Part shown: one piece after another, positions 35,447-44,043 of the stretch
Position numbering within the stretch: position 1 is the stretch's first letter
Layout: each line of letters starts with the position of its first letter
NCBI GenBank assembly: GCA_963698165.1
Contig: CAVOPT010000008.1
Span: 279,031 to 343,030, forward strand
Length of the DNA stretch: 64,000 nt
Origin: JAAYUJ01 sp963698165
GTDB lineage: Bacteria > Desulfobacterota > Syntrophobacteria > Syntrophobacterales > Syntrophobacteraceae
Direction: 5' to 3'
Made by a program: the position numbers and the translations under genes
Notes under the pieces: model-generated
The model's database searches: none
Told to the model about the DNA's origin: nothing
What the model saw: the letters and a program-made list of their open reading frames with translations, nothing else

Positions 35447-37789
35447 TCATCGCTCCTTTCGCTCTTTTGCCAGCAGCCCGCAGAGCCGCATGGGGCTCAT
35501 GGGAGTCTCGGTCACCCGAAGGCCCGTGGCGTGGAAAACGGCGTTGGCAATGGCAGCCGCCGTGGGAATGGTCACGGGCTCGCCCAGCCCTTTCGCTCCT
35601 GTGGTGTTCGCTTCCGTGTCCGGGAGATCGATGGGAAGGGTCACCATTTCCGCAGGCACATCCATGGAAGTCGGGATCTTGTAATCGTGCCAGTTCCTAT
35701 TGACGAGTTTCCCGGAGTGATTCCGGTCCAAAACCCGCTCCTCGGTCATGGCGAGGCCGATCCCCATGGTGATGCCCCCGATGACCTGGCTTTCATAGGT
35801 GAGACGATTCATCACCCGGCCGCTGTCGTGGGCGGCCAGAAATCGAAGGATCCGAACTTCGCCTGTCCTCGTGTTCACCTCCACCTCGCAAAACTGGGCC
35901 GCGAAGGGATTGACGACACGGTTTTCGGGGTTGGGCCCCCGGTATCCCACTCCCACAATGACCCCCTGCTTCTTCAATTTTGGGACATCCTGAATTTTGA
36001 TCGTTTTGGAGGGGTCTTCCCTGAGGACGATCTCTCCGTCCTTGAGATCAAGGGATGCCGCATCCACCTTCATTTCCTCAGACGCCATCTGGAGCAGCTG
36101 CCTCTTCGCTTCCACGGCGGCCGCCCTGACGGCCGGGGCCTCAGTCGGCACCGTCTTGCTCCCGCCGCTCGGGGTCGCATACTGAGTGGTCGCCGTATCA
36201 GCGTTTTCCACCTGGATCAGCTCGGCCCTCACACCCAGTTCCTCCGAAACCACCATGGCCATGATGGTCTTGGTCCCCGTGCCGAGATCACTCGCCCCCA
36301 TGTTCAGGTTCACACTGCCGTCGGAAAAGAGCTTGACCACAATGGTGGACGGTGGGTTCCCGCCGCCTGCCACCCACAGGCCGGCTCCCATGCCGACGCC
36401 GCGACGGATGTGGCCGTGCTGGTTCTCCTTGGCCAGTTGTTTTCTTGCCTCGTTCCAGCCGAAGGCCTTGGCCCCATCCACGAGGCATTGCCTGAGTCCC
36501 GTGGAGGTGTATGGCGGGTTGCCCGGCCTTGCCTGGCTGACCGTGGGGACATTCTTGATTCTGAGCTCAACCGGGTCCATGTCGACGGCATCGGCGAGGG
36601 CATCCATCATCTGTTCTAGAGCCCAGGCGCCCTGGGGGTGCCCCGGAGCCCTCATGGGCCGGGCCGGGCCCGCATTGATATACACGTCGGTCATTTCACT
36701 GCGGACGTTGGGACAGGTGTAAAGGTCCTTCACAAGCCAGTCCACCAGGGCGGTGCCATCGGCGGGATAGGCGCCGCCTGTCCCGAGGCACGAAAAGTCC
36801 AGGGCCGTGAGGGTCCCGTCCTTCTTGACCCCCGCCTTGATCTTCATGTGGCTCGGAGGCCGGTTGCCTGCGGCCAGATAGGTTTCTTCCCGGGTGAGGA
36901 AAAGCTTCACCGGGCGACCAGTCATGCGCGCGAGGATGGCGGCGATGACCGCATGCTTGTCCGCCCTGATCTTGCTTCCAAAGCCGCCGCCCATGTAATT
37001 TCCGATGACGCGCACCTTGGAGAGAGGCAGTCCGAGGACCTTGGCCACCCCGGACTGGACGGCGTATACACCCTGCGTGGATTCCCAAAGGGTCAGCCGG
37101 TCCCCGTCCCAGGCCGCGACGCAGCCGTGGAGTTCCATGGGAGTGTGGATCTCGCAGGCGGTGTCGAAGGTCATGGCCAGGACGATGTCGGCCTCGGCGA
37201 ACCCCTTCTCCACGCTGCCGCGCTCGTACCTCTGGGGATCTCCCACGGTGTTCCCTTTGCCGTGAACCTGGGGCGCCCCGGGCTCCAGGGCCTTGCGTTC
37301 GTCCACGACGCGGGGCAGCACCTCGTAATCCACCTGAATGGCTCCGACAGCATCCCATGCCAGGTAAGGGGTTTCAGCGGCCGCGGCCGCAACGGGTTCG
37401 CCCTCAAATCGGCACTGGCTCTCGAAAAGACTGCTCTCCATCTCAAGTTTGGCAAAGCTCGAGTAAACCCACGGAGGGTTGGCGTCCCCGGTGAAGCTGC
37501 TGATGACCGCACGAACCCCGCCCATGGCGGCCGCCTTCCTGACCTCCACCGACTTCACTTTCGCGTGCGGGTGTGGGCATCTGAGTATGGCGCCGAAGAG
37601 CATGTTGGGAAGTACCAGGTCCGAGGGGTAGACGGCGGAGCCGCTCACCCGCTCATAAGCGTCCACCCTGGGCAGGGCCTTGCCGACGACATTTGTCTTC
37701 GTCCATGGTTTCAAGGGTTCCCCCGGTTTGGGAGTTTCGGGAACCGGCACTCCATGGGTGTAGTACAGCTGATCCGATTCTCTGGCCAC
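35447..37789 (-). CDS. Molybdenum hydroxylase large (molybdopterin-binding) subunit
   Basis: Catalytic subunit of the xanthine dehydrogenase/aldehyde oxidoreductase family, 780 residues. The N-terminal hammerhead domain has KALPRVDAYERVSGSAVYPSD, given as family evidence. The Mo-cofactor domain contains MGGGFGSKIRADK, PARPMRAPGHPQGAWALE and the catalytic Glu in TGAKGLGEPVTIPTAAA. The substrate is uncertain: aldehyde, purine or hydroxybenzoyl-type. The [4Fe-4S] insert in the FAD partner and the Tat signal on the small partner favour a PaoABC-like periplasmic aldehyde oxidoreductase. It lies between the [2Fe-2S] gene and the FAD gene in a three-gene operon. Confidence 0.9.
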   Translation of the reverse strand: MARESDQLYYTHGVPVPETPKPGEPLKPWTKTNVVGKALPRVDAYERVSGSAVYPSDLVLPNMLFGAILRCPHPHAKVKSVEVRKAAAMGGVRAVISSFTGDANPPWVYSSFAKLEMESSLFESQCRFEGEPVAAAAAETPYLAWDAVGAIQVDYEVLPRVVDERKALEPGAPQVHGKGNTVGDPQRYERGSVEKGFAEADIVLAMTFDTACEIHTPMELHGCVAAWDGDRLTLWESTQGVYAVQSGVAKVLGLPLSKVRVIGNYMGGGFGSKIRADKHAVIAAILARMTGRPVKLFLTREETYLAAGNRPPSHMKIKAGVKKDGTLTALDFSCLGTGGAYPADGTALVDWLVKDLYTCPNVRSEMTDVYINAGPARPMRAPGHPQGAWALEQMMDALADAVDMDPVELRIKNVPTVSQARPGNPPYTSTGLRQCLVDGAKAFGWNEARKQLAKENQHGHIRRGVGMGAGLWVAGGGNPPSTIVVKLFSDGSVNLNMGASDLGTGTKTIMAMVVSEELGVRAELIQVENADTATTQYATPSGGSKTVPTEAPAVRAAAVEAKRQLLQMASEEMKVDAASLDLKDGEIVLREDPSKTIKIQDVPKLKKQGVIVGVGYRGPNPENRVVNPFAAQFCEVEVNTRTGEVRILRFLAAHDSGRVMNRLTYESQVIGGITMGIGLAMTEERVLDRNHSGKLVNRNWHDYKIPTSMDVPAEMVTLPIDLPDTEANTTGAKGLGEPVTIPTAAAIANAVFHATGLRVTETPMSPMRLCGLLAKERKER

Positions 37790-37797
37790 GGTTCACC

Positions 37798-38430
37798 TCA
37801 CTTGCTTGAGCGGGACCGGGCGGCGGTGTCGACCGCCCGGAAAATGTGCACGTAGGCTCCGCAGCGGCAAAGGTTGCCGCTCATGCCCTTCTGGATTTCG
37901 GGGAGGGTCGGCTTCGGGTTGGACCGGAGAAGCCCCTCGGCGGCCATGACCTGTCCCGGGGTGCAGTAACCGCACTGGAAGGCGTCCTTCTCCAGAAAGG
38001 CCTGTTGAACCGGAGCGAGCTCCTCTCCATCCATCAGACCTTCGATGGTGGTGATTTCAAGGCCCTGTGCCTCAACGGCCAGAGTCAGGCATGCATACCG
38101 GGGAAGGCCGTTCATCAGCACTGTGCAGGCCCCGCACTCTCCTCTCTCGCACCCGACTTTGCTCCCCGTGAGGCCCAGTTTTTCCCGGAGCACGAAGAGA
38201 AGGGACCACCTTGGTTCAACCAGGAGGCTGCAGGGGCGGCCGTTGACCGTGAGGTCCACCCTGTGTATGTCCTTTGCCTCCAAAAGCCTCTCTTCCGCGG
38301 GGGCCTGCGCGGAGAGGACCCCTGTCGCGGCCGCCGCGGCAGCCCCGGTTCCAATGCTCTTGAGGAATCCTCTTCGGGTCAACTCCTGCTTCGATGTGTC
38401 GTCTCGTTCGTCACATTCTCTTTTGGTCAT
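37798..38430 (-). CDS. Molybdenum hydroxylase [2Fe-2S] subunit with Tat signal
   Basis: Small subunit of 210 residues. Residues 1-45 form a twin-arginine signal (TRRGFLKSIG, then an Ala-rich stretch and an AQA-type cleavage region). The plant-type ferredoxin domain has GCERGECGACTVLMNG; the helical domain has FQCGYCTPGQV and NLCRCGAY. The other two subunits lack signals, so the folded complex is probably exported through Tat with this one, as for E. coli PaoABC (YagT). tatABC is about 20 kb away in this window. The ATG at 38430 follows GGAGG. It is the first gene of the operon. Confidence 0.9.
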   Translation of the reverse strand: MTKRECDERDDTSKQELTRRGFLKSIGTGAAAAAATGVLSAQAPAEERLLEAKDIHRVDLTVNGRPCSLLVEPRWSLLFVLREKLGLTGSKVGCERGECGACTVLMNGLPRYACLTLAVEAQGLEITTIEGLMDGEELAPVQQAFLEKDAFQCGYCTPGQVMAAEGLLRSNPKPTLPEIQKGMSGNLCRCGAYVHIFRAVDTAARSRSSK

Positions 38431-38566
38431 GGCAAGCCTCCTCTCCGAGGGGGAAAGCGGGGAGTGGACCTTGCTCCATCTCTCCCGCCGTGGGAATGTC
38501 CAATGAACAGAACAGCCAGGACTGGCCAGAAAAAGCAGCTTGCATTCAGTGAAGGTGTTGTCAGAA

Positions 38567-39418
38567 CTACCGGGTTTGCAGAAGGATGAAAAACGACGAA
38601 CCCACCGCCCAAAAGAGGGATCCCAGCGCAGCCAGTGCGCACACACCGGCAATAGCCTTGTGATGCAGGCTTTCTGCCTTTTTTTCATGATAGCCCAACG
38701 CGTATCCGAGCACAACACCCGATATGAATCCCCCTCCGTGGGCCCAGTTGTTGATCCCGGGAATGAGGAATCCAAAGATCAGAATCCCCACGGCCCAACC
38801 CCCCACCTGCTGATAAACGGCCTGGCCGAAATGCCCGCCCCGGCTCCTGCCGAAGTAAAGCGCCGCGCCAATGAGACCGCAAACAGCCGCCGACGCCCCG
38901 AGTGTGAAGGCAATTCCCGCCCAGTAGGAGACAAGATAGCCTCCGACCCCGCTCAGGATGAAAATGGAGATGGTCCTGTGACCCCCGTATTCCTGAAACA
39001 CGAGGGGTGCGATTTGCCTCAGGGCGATCATGTTGAAGAGCAAATGGAGGATGCTGCCGTGGAGGAAGTTGGCGGAAAGGAGGGACCACCACCGGTGGAA
39101 CTGGTCGATGGGAATCCTTCCCGTGGCCCCCAGGAGCAGAAGGCTCCTGTTTCCCGGTGACAGGAAGTCCAGTGGATTCATGGAGAGCCTGGTTGAACCC
39201 GGGCTCATGATGATGGAAAGGACGAACATGACTCCACTGAGAACAATGACACTCCGGACGAACTGGTCCCCGTCCATGAGGCCCCGGGTCCATGGGTTGT
39301 GCTTCCAGCGGGATCCGGGATTGCTGAGTCCGCAGTAAGGGCAGGGCGACTGGTCGATGCTGATGAGCTTTCTGCAGTTGGGGCACAGAATTGAGCGTCT
39401 CTCTTCATTTCCCATCAT
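38567..39418 (-). CDS. Rhomboid-family intramembrane serine protease with zinc-ribbon N-terminus
   Basis: Membrane protease of about 283 residues. The N-terminus carries a zinc-ribbon (CPNCRKLI, CPYCG). Six or more hydrophobic segments follow. The catalytic Ser176 is in FTLGASAAVCGLIG (the usual GxSG is GASA here), and His227 is in NNWAHGGGFISG. The HRWWSLLSANFLHGSILHLLFNM segment matches the L1-TM2 region, given as family evidence. Substrates are unknown. Two adjacent ATGs (39418 and 39415) are possible. It is downstream of nothing obvious, divergent from the EamA transporter. Confidence 0.85.
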   Translation of the reverse strand: MMGNEERRSILCPNCRKLISIDQSPCPYCGLSNPGSRWKHNPWTRGLMDGDQFVRSVIVLSGVMFVLSIIMSPGSTRLSMNPLDFLSPGNRSLLLLGATGRIPIDQFHRWWSLLSANFLHGSILHLLFNMIALRQIAPLVFQEYGGHRTISIFILSGVGGYLVSYWAGIAFTLGASAAVCGLIGAALYFGRSRGGHFGQAVYQQVGGWAVGILIFGFLIPGINNWAHGGGFISGVVLGYALGYHEKKAESLHHKAIAGVCALAALGSLFWAVGSSFFILLQTR

Positions 39419-39628
39419 TTCTCCTGAAATCCGACTTCAAGGGGAAAACCACCGGCGCCGCCGTGGAAGGCGGCGCTAACGTTCAAGGATTGTGGTTGAC
39501 TGCCGAAGATCTTGTTCTTGCACCGGATTACGCCTGCTCCGCTGCGCGGGTGTTGACGGAGAGGCCGGACGGGGATACACTCTCCGCCCGCTTCCACCCA
39601 GTTTGATCAATGTTTTTCGAGGGTTTTT

Positions 39629-40519
39629 ATGTTCGTCGCTGAACTGTGCGCCCTGGCCGCCGCCTTTTGCTGGTCCTTCGGAGGCATCCTGGCAACGTCT
39701 CCCGCTCGAGCCCTGGGGGCGGTCACCTTCAACCGCATCCGCATGATCCTCGTCTTTTTCATGCTCGCGATCTTGGCCCTGGCGACGGGCGGCTGGTCGA
39801 CCCTGCACCCGGGAGGCTCCGTCGTCCTCATGGCATCGGCCATCATCGGGATCTTCATCGGGGACACGGCCTTCTATTCGTCACTCAGGCGCCTTGGTCC
39901 CCGCCGCACCGGAGTGCTCTTCGCCACAAACGCCCCCCTCACCGTCCTCATGGGTACCATTTTCCTGGGTGAACGTCTGCCGGCGGCCACAACCATAGGA
40001 TGCATGCTCATCATGGCTGGGGTCTTCCTGGCCGTTTTCCACGGCACCACCGTGGTCCATCGGCACACCTTCGAGGAAGTGCGGGGTCCCATGGTCGTGG
40101 GTGTGGGGCTTGGGCTTTCGGCCGCCATCTGCCAGGCGACGTCCATCGTCATCCTGCGGCCGGTCCTTGCTTCTGGCGTTGATCCAGTGGCGGCTTCCGC
40201 CCTGCGGGTGGGGATCGGCGCCCTGGCTCTGAGTGCCACTCTCCTTTTCCGTTCGGCGGCGGTGCGGCCGGCAACGCGCCTCACACGGGGCCTCATCGGG
40301 CAGATTGCCCTGAGCGGCCTCGTGGGGATGGCCCTGGGGATGACATTTCTCCTCCATGCCCTGGCTCACGGGCCCGCAGGCCTCGTTTCCACCCTCTCCG
40401 CCACTTCACCGATCCTCATCCTGCCGGTTCTCTGGGTGGCCACAAGGGAGCGACCGGCAGCGGGCGCGTGGCTGGGGGCCGCCCTGGCGGTTGCGGGCGC
40501 CGGGTGCATCTTCAACTAG
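39629..40519 (+). CDS. EamA/DMT-family transporter
   Basis: Inner-membrane protein of 296 residues with about ten hydrophobic segments in two repeated EamA halves. The first half begins ELCALAAAFCWSFGGILATS; the second starts near GVGLGLSAAICQATSI. Members export amino acids, metabolites or nucleotide sugars; the substrate here is not readable. The gene ends eight bases inside the convergent CBS-domain gene. The 210 bp upstream include a GC-rich hairpin, GCGCCGCC/GGCGGCGC near 39460, without a T-run. Confidence 0.82.
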   Translation: MFVAELCALAAAFCWSFGGILATSPARALGAVTFNRIRMILVFFMLAILALATGGWSTLHPGGSVVLMASAIIGIFIGDTAFYSSLRRLGPRRTGVLFATNAPLTVLMGTIFLGERLPAATTIGCMLIMAGVFLAVFHGTTVVHRHTFEEVRGPMVVGVGLGLSAAICQATSIVILRPVLASGVDPVAASALRVGIGALALSATLLFRSAAVRPATRLTRGLIGQIALSGLVGMALGMTFLLHALAHGPAGLVSTLSATSPILILPVLWVATRERPAAGAWLGAALAVAGAGCIFN

Positions 40520-41114
40520 AGGCCTGGTCGGTGTCCTGCCAGAAGCACTCGTCACCGGCAACCCGCAGGAGCTCCGGTAAAATGTCCATCAGATTCACCA
40601 CTCCGACGACTACTCCTTCCCTGGTCACCAGGGGCTGGCGGATGTCTTCCCTGAACATGAGGTAGATGGCCTTGTTGATGGTGTCGTCCTCCTCGAGAAG
40701 GGGCTTCGCGGGACTCATGACGTCCTTCACCAGTTTCTGGGCCTCCTGTTTGACCAGATCGAGGAAACTGACATTGAGCCACTGAAAGCGCTCCTGGATT
40801 TCACCAACCTCCTCGGCAACCTCGGCGGACCTGGAGGACATGGTGCGGTAATACGGTTTTGATTCATCGGCCTTTTTTTCGGATTCCGGCACCAGCCCCC
40901 TCACTAAATCGAATGTGGAGAGCTTCCCGACGATCCGCCCTGCCCCATTGGCGACCAGGAGAGTTTTGTGGAATTTTCCCTGCACGCCGGATTCGATTTT
41001 CTCGTGGTTCTCCCGAAGGATCCTGATTGCCTCGCAAAGCTGATCGTCTTCCTTGACGACGTCGTACTCTTCGATCTGGGCCATGATGTCCTTAACCCTG
41101 TTTTCCCGTGCCAT
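40512..41114 (-). CDS. Two-CBS-domain protein
   Basis: Protein of 200 residues with two CBS modules (about 1-65 and 135-190). The first contains VKDIMAQIEEYDVVKEDDQL and ILVANGAG-like NGAGRIVGKLSTFDLV; the second has VKDVMSPAKPLLEEDDTIN and REGVVVGVVNLMDILPELL. Between them is a charged helical linker. CBS pairs bind adenosyl ligands and regulate partner proteins; no effector domain is fused, so the partner is unknown. The start at 41114 follows GGAGG; a longer frame to 41219 lacks similarity. It overlaps the end of the convergent EamA gene. Confidence 0.85.
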   Translation of the reverse strand: MARENRVKDIMAQIEEYDVVKEDDQLCEAIRILRENHEKIESGVQGKFHKTLLVANGAGRIVGKLSTFDLVRGLVPESEKKADESKPYYRTMSSRSAEVAEEVGEIQERFQWLNVSFLDLVKQEAQKLVKDVMSPAKPLLEEDDTINKAIYLMFREDIRQPLVTREGVVVGVVNLMDILPELLRVAGDECFWQDTDQASS

Positions 41115-41327
41115 CTTCAAACCTCCTTCCGGGTCGTCGGATCCCTCGCTTGTCTGACGAATGTGCCAAACGCCTTGTCTGCTAAGACCTGCATAGCATA
41201 TCTTACCCGTGGCTTCCACTGATGATGAGGACGGGAATGGACCAGCTGCGGGAGGGCTGCGTCACTGGAATGTCACGTGTGTTTGGATGGGGCGGCTTCC
41301 CCTCGAGGGCTGGGAACGAAGGTCGAC

Positions 41328-42629
41328 TCACCCGTAAAGGAACCAGCAAATGGCCACCGAGGCGATCACCGCCGCAAGGTCCCCCGTCAACCCCGCGGCC
41401 AGAGCGTGGCGGATTCGTTTCACCTGCACCGACCCGAAATAAACCGCCAGGACATAGAACGTCGTCTCGCTGGACCCTTGCAATGTGGATACCAGGACCC
41501 CGGTGTAGCTGTCAGGGCCGATAGAGGGATTCTTGATGATGGATGCGAGAACTCCATACGCGCCGGACCCGGATAGAGACCGCATCATGGCCATGAGAAG
41601 GCCTTCGGCCGGGAGCCCCACTCGGGCGGTCCAGGATCCGAGGGTCCCGACGATGACCTCCAGTGCCCCGCTGGCCCGCAGCATCCCAATGGCCACGAGA
41701 ATGGCCACGAGGTATGGGATGATCCTCACCGCCACCTGGAAACCGTCCCTGGCTCCATCCACGAAGACCTCGTAGATGCGCACCTTCCTGGCGGCTCCAA
41801 AGGCGAGAAAACCCACCATGAGGGAGGGGATGATCCAGGGGGAAAGCGCTTTTCCGAAGGCAATCGTGATGGGAACGGCTGCCATCAGGGAGGAGAGTGC
41901 CAGACCGGTCACCCAGCGGGGATAGGCTTCGGGCGATTCGACCGGGATCGCGCCACTCTCGTCGCTCGACGCATGGGGATCCCCGTTTGAGGCCGACTCT
42001 CCCGTCAGTGGAACCGCGGGAAGGGGAGAGAAGCGTTCATAGATCTTGGTGGCAAAAATGGTGAAGATGGTCGCGCAAACCGTTGCGAAAAGCGTGGTTG
42101 GAAGAATCCCCGCGGGATTGGCGGACCCTGCCGCGGCGCGAAGGGAAATGACTCCGGTAGGGAGAAGGGTCACGCTGGCGGTGTTGATGGCGATGAAGAG
42201 GACCATGGCATTGGTTGCGGTGCCTGAATGGGGGTTGAGCTTCTCCAATTCCTGCATGGCGCGAATGCCAAACGGGGTTGCCGCATTCCCGAGGCCCATG
42301 ACATTGGCGGAGAGGTTCAGGATCATGGCCCCCATGGCCGGATGGTCGGGAGGGACATCGGGAAAGAGCCGCACCATGAGCGGGCGGATGACCCTGGCAA
42401 TGATGGTGAGGAGTCCCCCCGCTTCCGCAACTTTCATCAAGCCAAGAAAAAGGGTCATGACTCCGATGAGTCCCAGCGCCAATTCGACGGAGCTTGCCGC
42501 GGACTCCACCATGGCCTTTGAAAGGCCCTCCATGGGAGACACGGCATCGACCGCCGGCACAAAGACGATCTGTCGCCATGCTGCCGTGAGAAAGGCAACG
42601 AGGACGATGGCAAAAAAGATGACGTTCAT
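41328..42629 (-). CDS. SpmA-SpmB-type nucleoside-recognition (Gate) domain fusion
   Basis: Membrane protein of 433 residues with two Gate/nucleoside-recognition halves. The first resembles SpmA: NLSANVMGLGNAATPFGIRA, NAMVLFIAINTASVTLLPTG. The second resembles SpmB: VAVRIIPYLVAILVAIGMLR, RSLSGSGAYGVLASIIK and LVSTLQGSSETTFYVLAVYFG. In Bacillus the two are separate spore-maturation proteins; fused forms occur in many non-sporulating bacteria with unclear roles, possibly transport. A polar linker lies near residues 215-245. The start at 42629 follows AGGGAT. No partner gene is adjacent. Confidence 0.82.
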   Translation of the reverse strand: MNVIFFAIVLVAFLTAAWRQIVFVPAVDAVSPMEGLSKAMVESAASSVELALGLIGVMTLFLGLMKVAEAGGLLTIIARVIRPLMVRLFPDVPPDHPAMGAMILNLSANVMGLGNAATPFGIRAMQELEKLNPHSGTATNAMVLFIAINTASVTLLPTGVISLRAAAGSANPAGILPTTLFATVCATIFTIFATKIYERFSPLPAVPLTGESASNGDPHASSDESGAIPVESPEAYPRWVTGLALSSLMAAVPITIAFGKALSPWIIPSLMVGFLAFGAARKVRIYEVFVDGARDGFQVAVRIIPYLVAILVAIGMLRASGALEVIVGTLGSWTARVGLPAEGLLMAMMRSLSGSGAYGVLASIIKNPSIGPDSYTGVLVSTLQGSSETTFYVLAVYFGSVQVKRIRHALAAGLTGDLAAVIASVAICWFLYG

Positions 42630-42723
42630 ATCCCTGCGACGCTCCTCTATGCCAGACTTTCTCGGCTCTCGTCGGTCAAGCACGAAAGGCTTGGCGCAGC
42701 GCAGCCGAAACCAAGATCCTCTC

Positions 42724-42802
42724 ACCACGAAGGGCAGAAGAGCACGAAGAGAGACAAAGAATGCAACCGGTTGCGAACATGCATTTCATCCTCTTGTGCT
42801 TC
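42724..42802. repeat. Weak CACGAAG-type repeat
   Basis: ACCACGAAGGGCAGAAGAGCA (given in part) opens the element, CACGAAGAGAG follows, and a decayed inverse CTTGTGCTTC closes it near 42793. It is related to 13232-13282 but poorly preserved. It lies upstream of the SpmA-SpmB fusion gene. Confidence 0.35.
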
Positions 42803-43047
42803 AAAAAAACCCAGGGTTCCCCGCATCAATAGGAGAATGCCCGGGTCAAATCAAGCGAGATCGTCTCTGCGGAAGGGAAGGGGCCCCCGGGGAGTACAGG
42901 CGGAGATGACCCCGATACATTCCCGTCTTGACCGCAGGTCGGTCCAGGGGTGAATATCAGACGCGTCTCGGTGTATCCTGTTTGGGAAAGCATTTAGGAA
43001 TATGGGAGCCAGGTGTGACCGTGGATATCCCACAGCACGGAGAATGG

Positions 43048-43872
43048 ATGCCCCCTTACTTTGTGTCGTTCCGCCCCATGATGGAAATGGAGGAGAACCT
43101 GCCTCCCTATGTATCCCTCGAGGATGAGTCCATTCAAGGGCTTCTAAGGGGTGCGGCGGGGGTTCTCCTTCCGGAGTACCTCACGCCGCGGCGGTACGCA
43201 AACATCATCCGCCATGCCAGGGCCTGGTTTCCTCGTCTGGAAGGGCGCTTCAATTCCTGTGGAAAGACAAAGCAAACCGTGCTTTTCCGAAGACTTGGAG
43301 TTCGACACCCGGAAAGCGTGCTGTTCGAAAGTCCCTTGCAGCTCATGGAGTATTTTAGAAGCAACGGATCCCCGTGGGGGTATCCCCTCGTTCTGAAGGG
43401 AGACAAAGGGGGAGGGGGCAGCAGGGTTTTTCCCGTTTGGAGGGCCGAGAACCTTCCAAAACTGCTCATGAGGCTGCCGGAAGGAGAACCCGTTTTGCTC
43501 CAGCAATGGGTGCACCACGGAGGCAAGGACCTCCGGGTCGTCATCTACGGGGATCATGCGGTGAGCTATTTCCGCATCGGAAACGGGGCCTTCTACAACA
43601 ACGTGTGCCGCGGGGGCAGGCTGGATCACGACGGATGGCCCGAACTGCGACAGAAGGGGGTTCGGGCGGTTCGGGAGTTCTGTCACCGCGCGAGAATCGA
43701 CATTGCCGGCTTTGACCTCATGTTTCCGGACGGGGGTGATCCCGTTTTCATCGAGATCAATTTCCACTTCGGACGCAAGGGGTTGGGCGGCACCCAGGGA
43801 CACCGCAGGCACGTTCTCCAGGCCATACGAGATTGGCGGGAGACCTGTCTGAAATCGGCGATAGTAGATTGA
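43048..43872 (+). CDS. RimK-like ATP-grasp domain protein
   Basis: Predicted ATP-dependent carboxylate-amine ligase of about 274 residues. Visible features: NSCGKTKQTVLFRRLGVRHP at the pre-ATP domain, VLKGDKGGGGSRVF for ATP binding, VLLQQWVHHGGKDLRVVIYGD, and IAGFDLMFPDGGDPVFIEINF with metal-binding Glu and Asn near the C-terminus. These fit RimK/glutathione-synthetase-like enzymes that add amino acids or form peptide-like bonds. The substrate is unknown. The start is uncertain: the ATG at 43048 has GGAG upstream, but the frame stays open to 42928. It converges on the TauE/SafE gene. Confidence 0.75.
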   Translation: MPPYFVSFRPMMEMEENLPPYVSLEDESIQGLLRGAAGVLLPEYLTPRRYANIIRHARAWFPRLEGRFNSCGKTKQTVLFRRLGVRHPESVLFESPLQLMEYFRSNGSPWGYPLVLKGDKGGGGSRVFPVWRAENLPKLLMRLPEGEPVLLQQWVHHGGKDLRVVIYGDHAVSYFRIGNGAFYNNVCRGGRLDHDGWPELRQKGVRAVREFCHRARIDIAGFDLMFPDGGDPVFIEINFHFGRKGLGGTQGHRRHVLQAIRDWRETCLKSAIVD

Positions 43873-43931
43873 TATGCCTTGTGGCACCTGAAGCGATGAA
43901 AAGGTTGGAATCCAGCGCACAGGGCGCGAAG

Positions 43932-43989
43932 ACCGCACAGACTTTTTGCATATCTTTTTCTCTCAGCGCTCTCAGCGTGCTCCGCGGTG
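43932..43989. repeat. Intergenic palindromic repeat (CTCAGCGTGCTCCGCGGT type)
   Basis: ACCGCACAGA at the left and CTCAGCGTGCTCCGCGGT at the right form a decayed inverted repeat, clearly related to 9607-9682. It lies between the convergent ATP-grasp and TauE/SafE genes, consistent with a terminator-like role. Confidence 0.5.
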
Positions 43990-44043
43990 AAATGGCTTCT
44001 GCGAACAGTCCCGGGAGGGGCCCCGCAATAGAAACCTCCCTCG

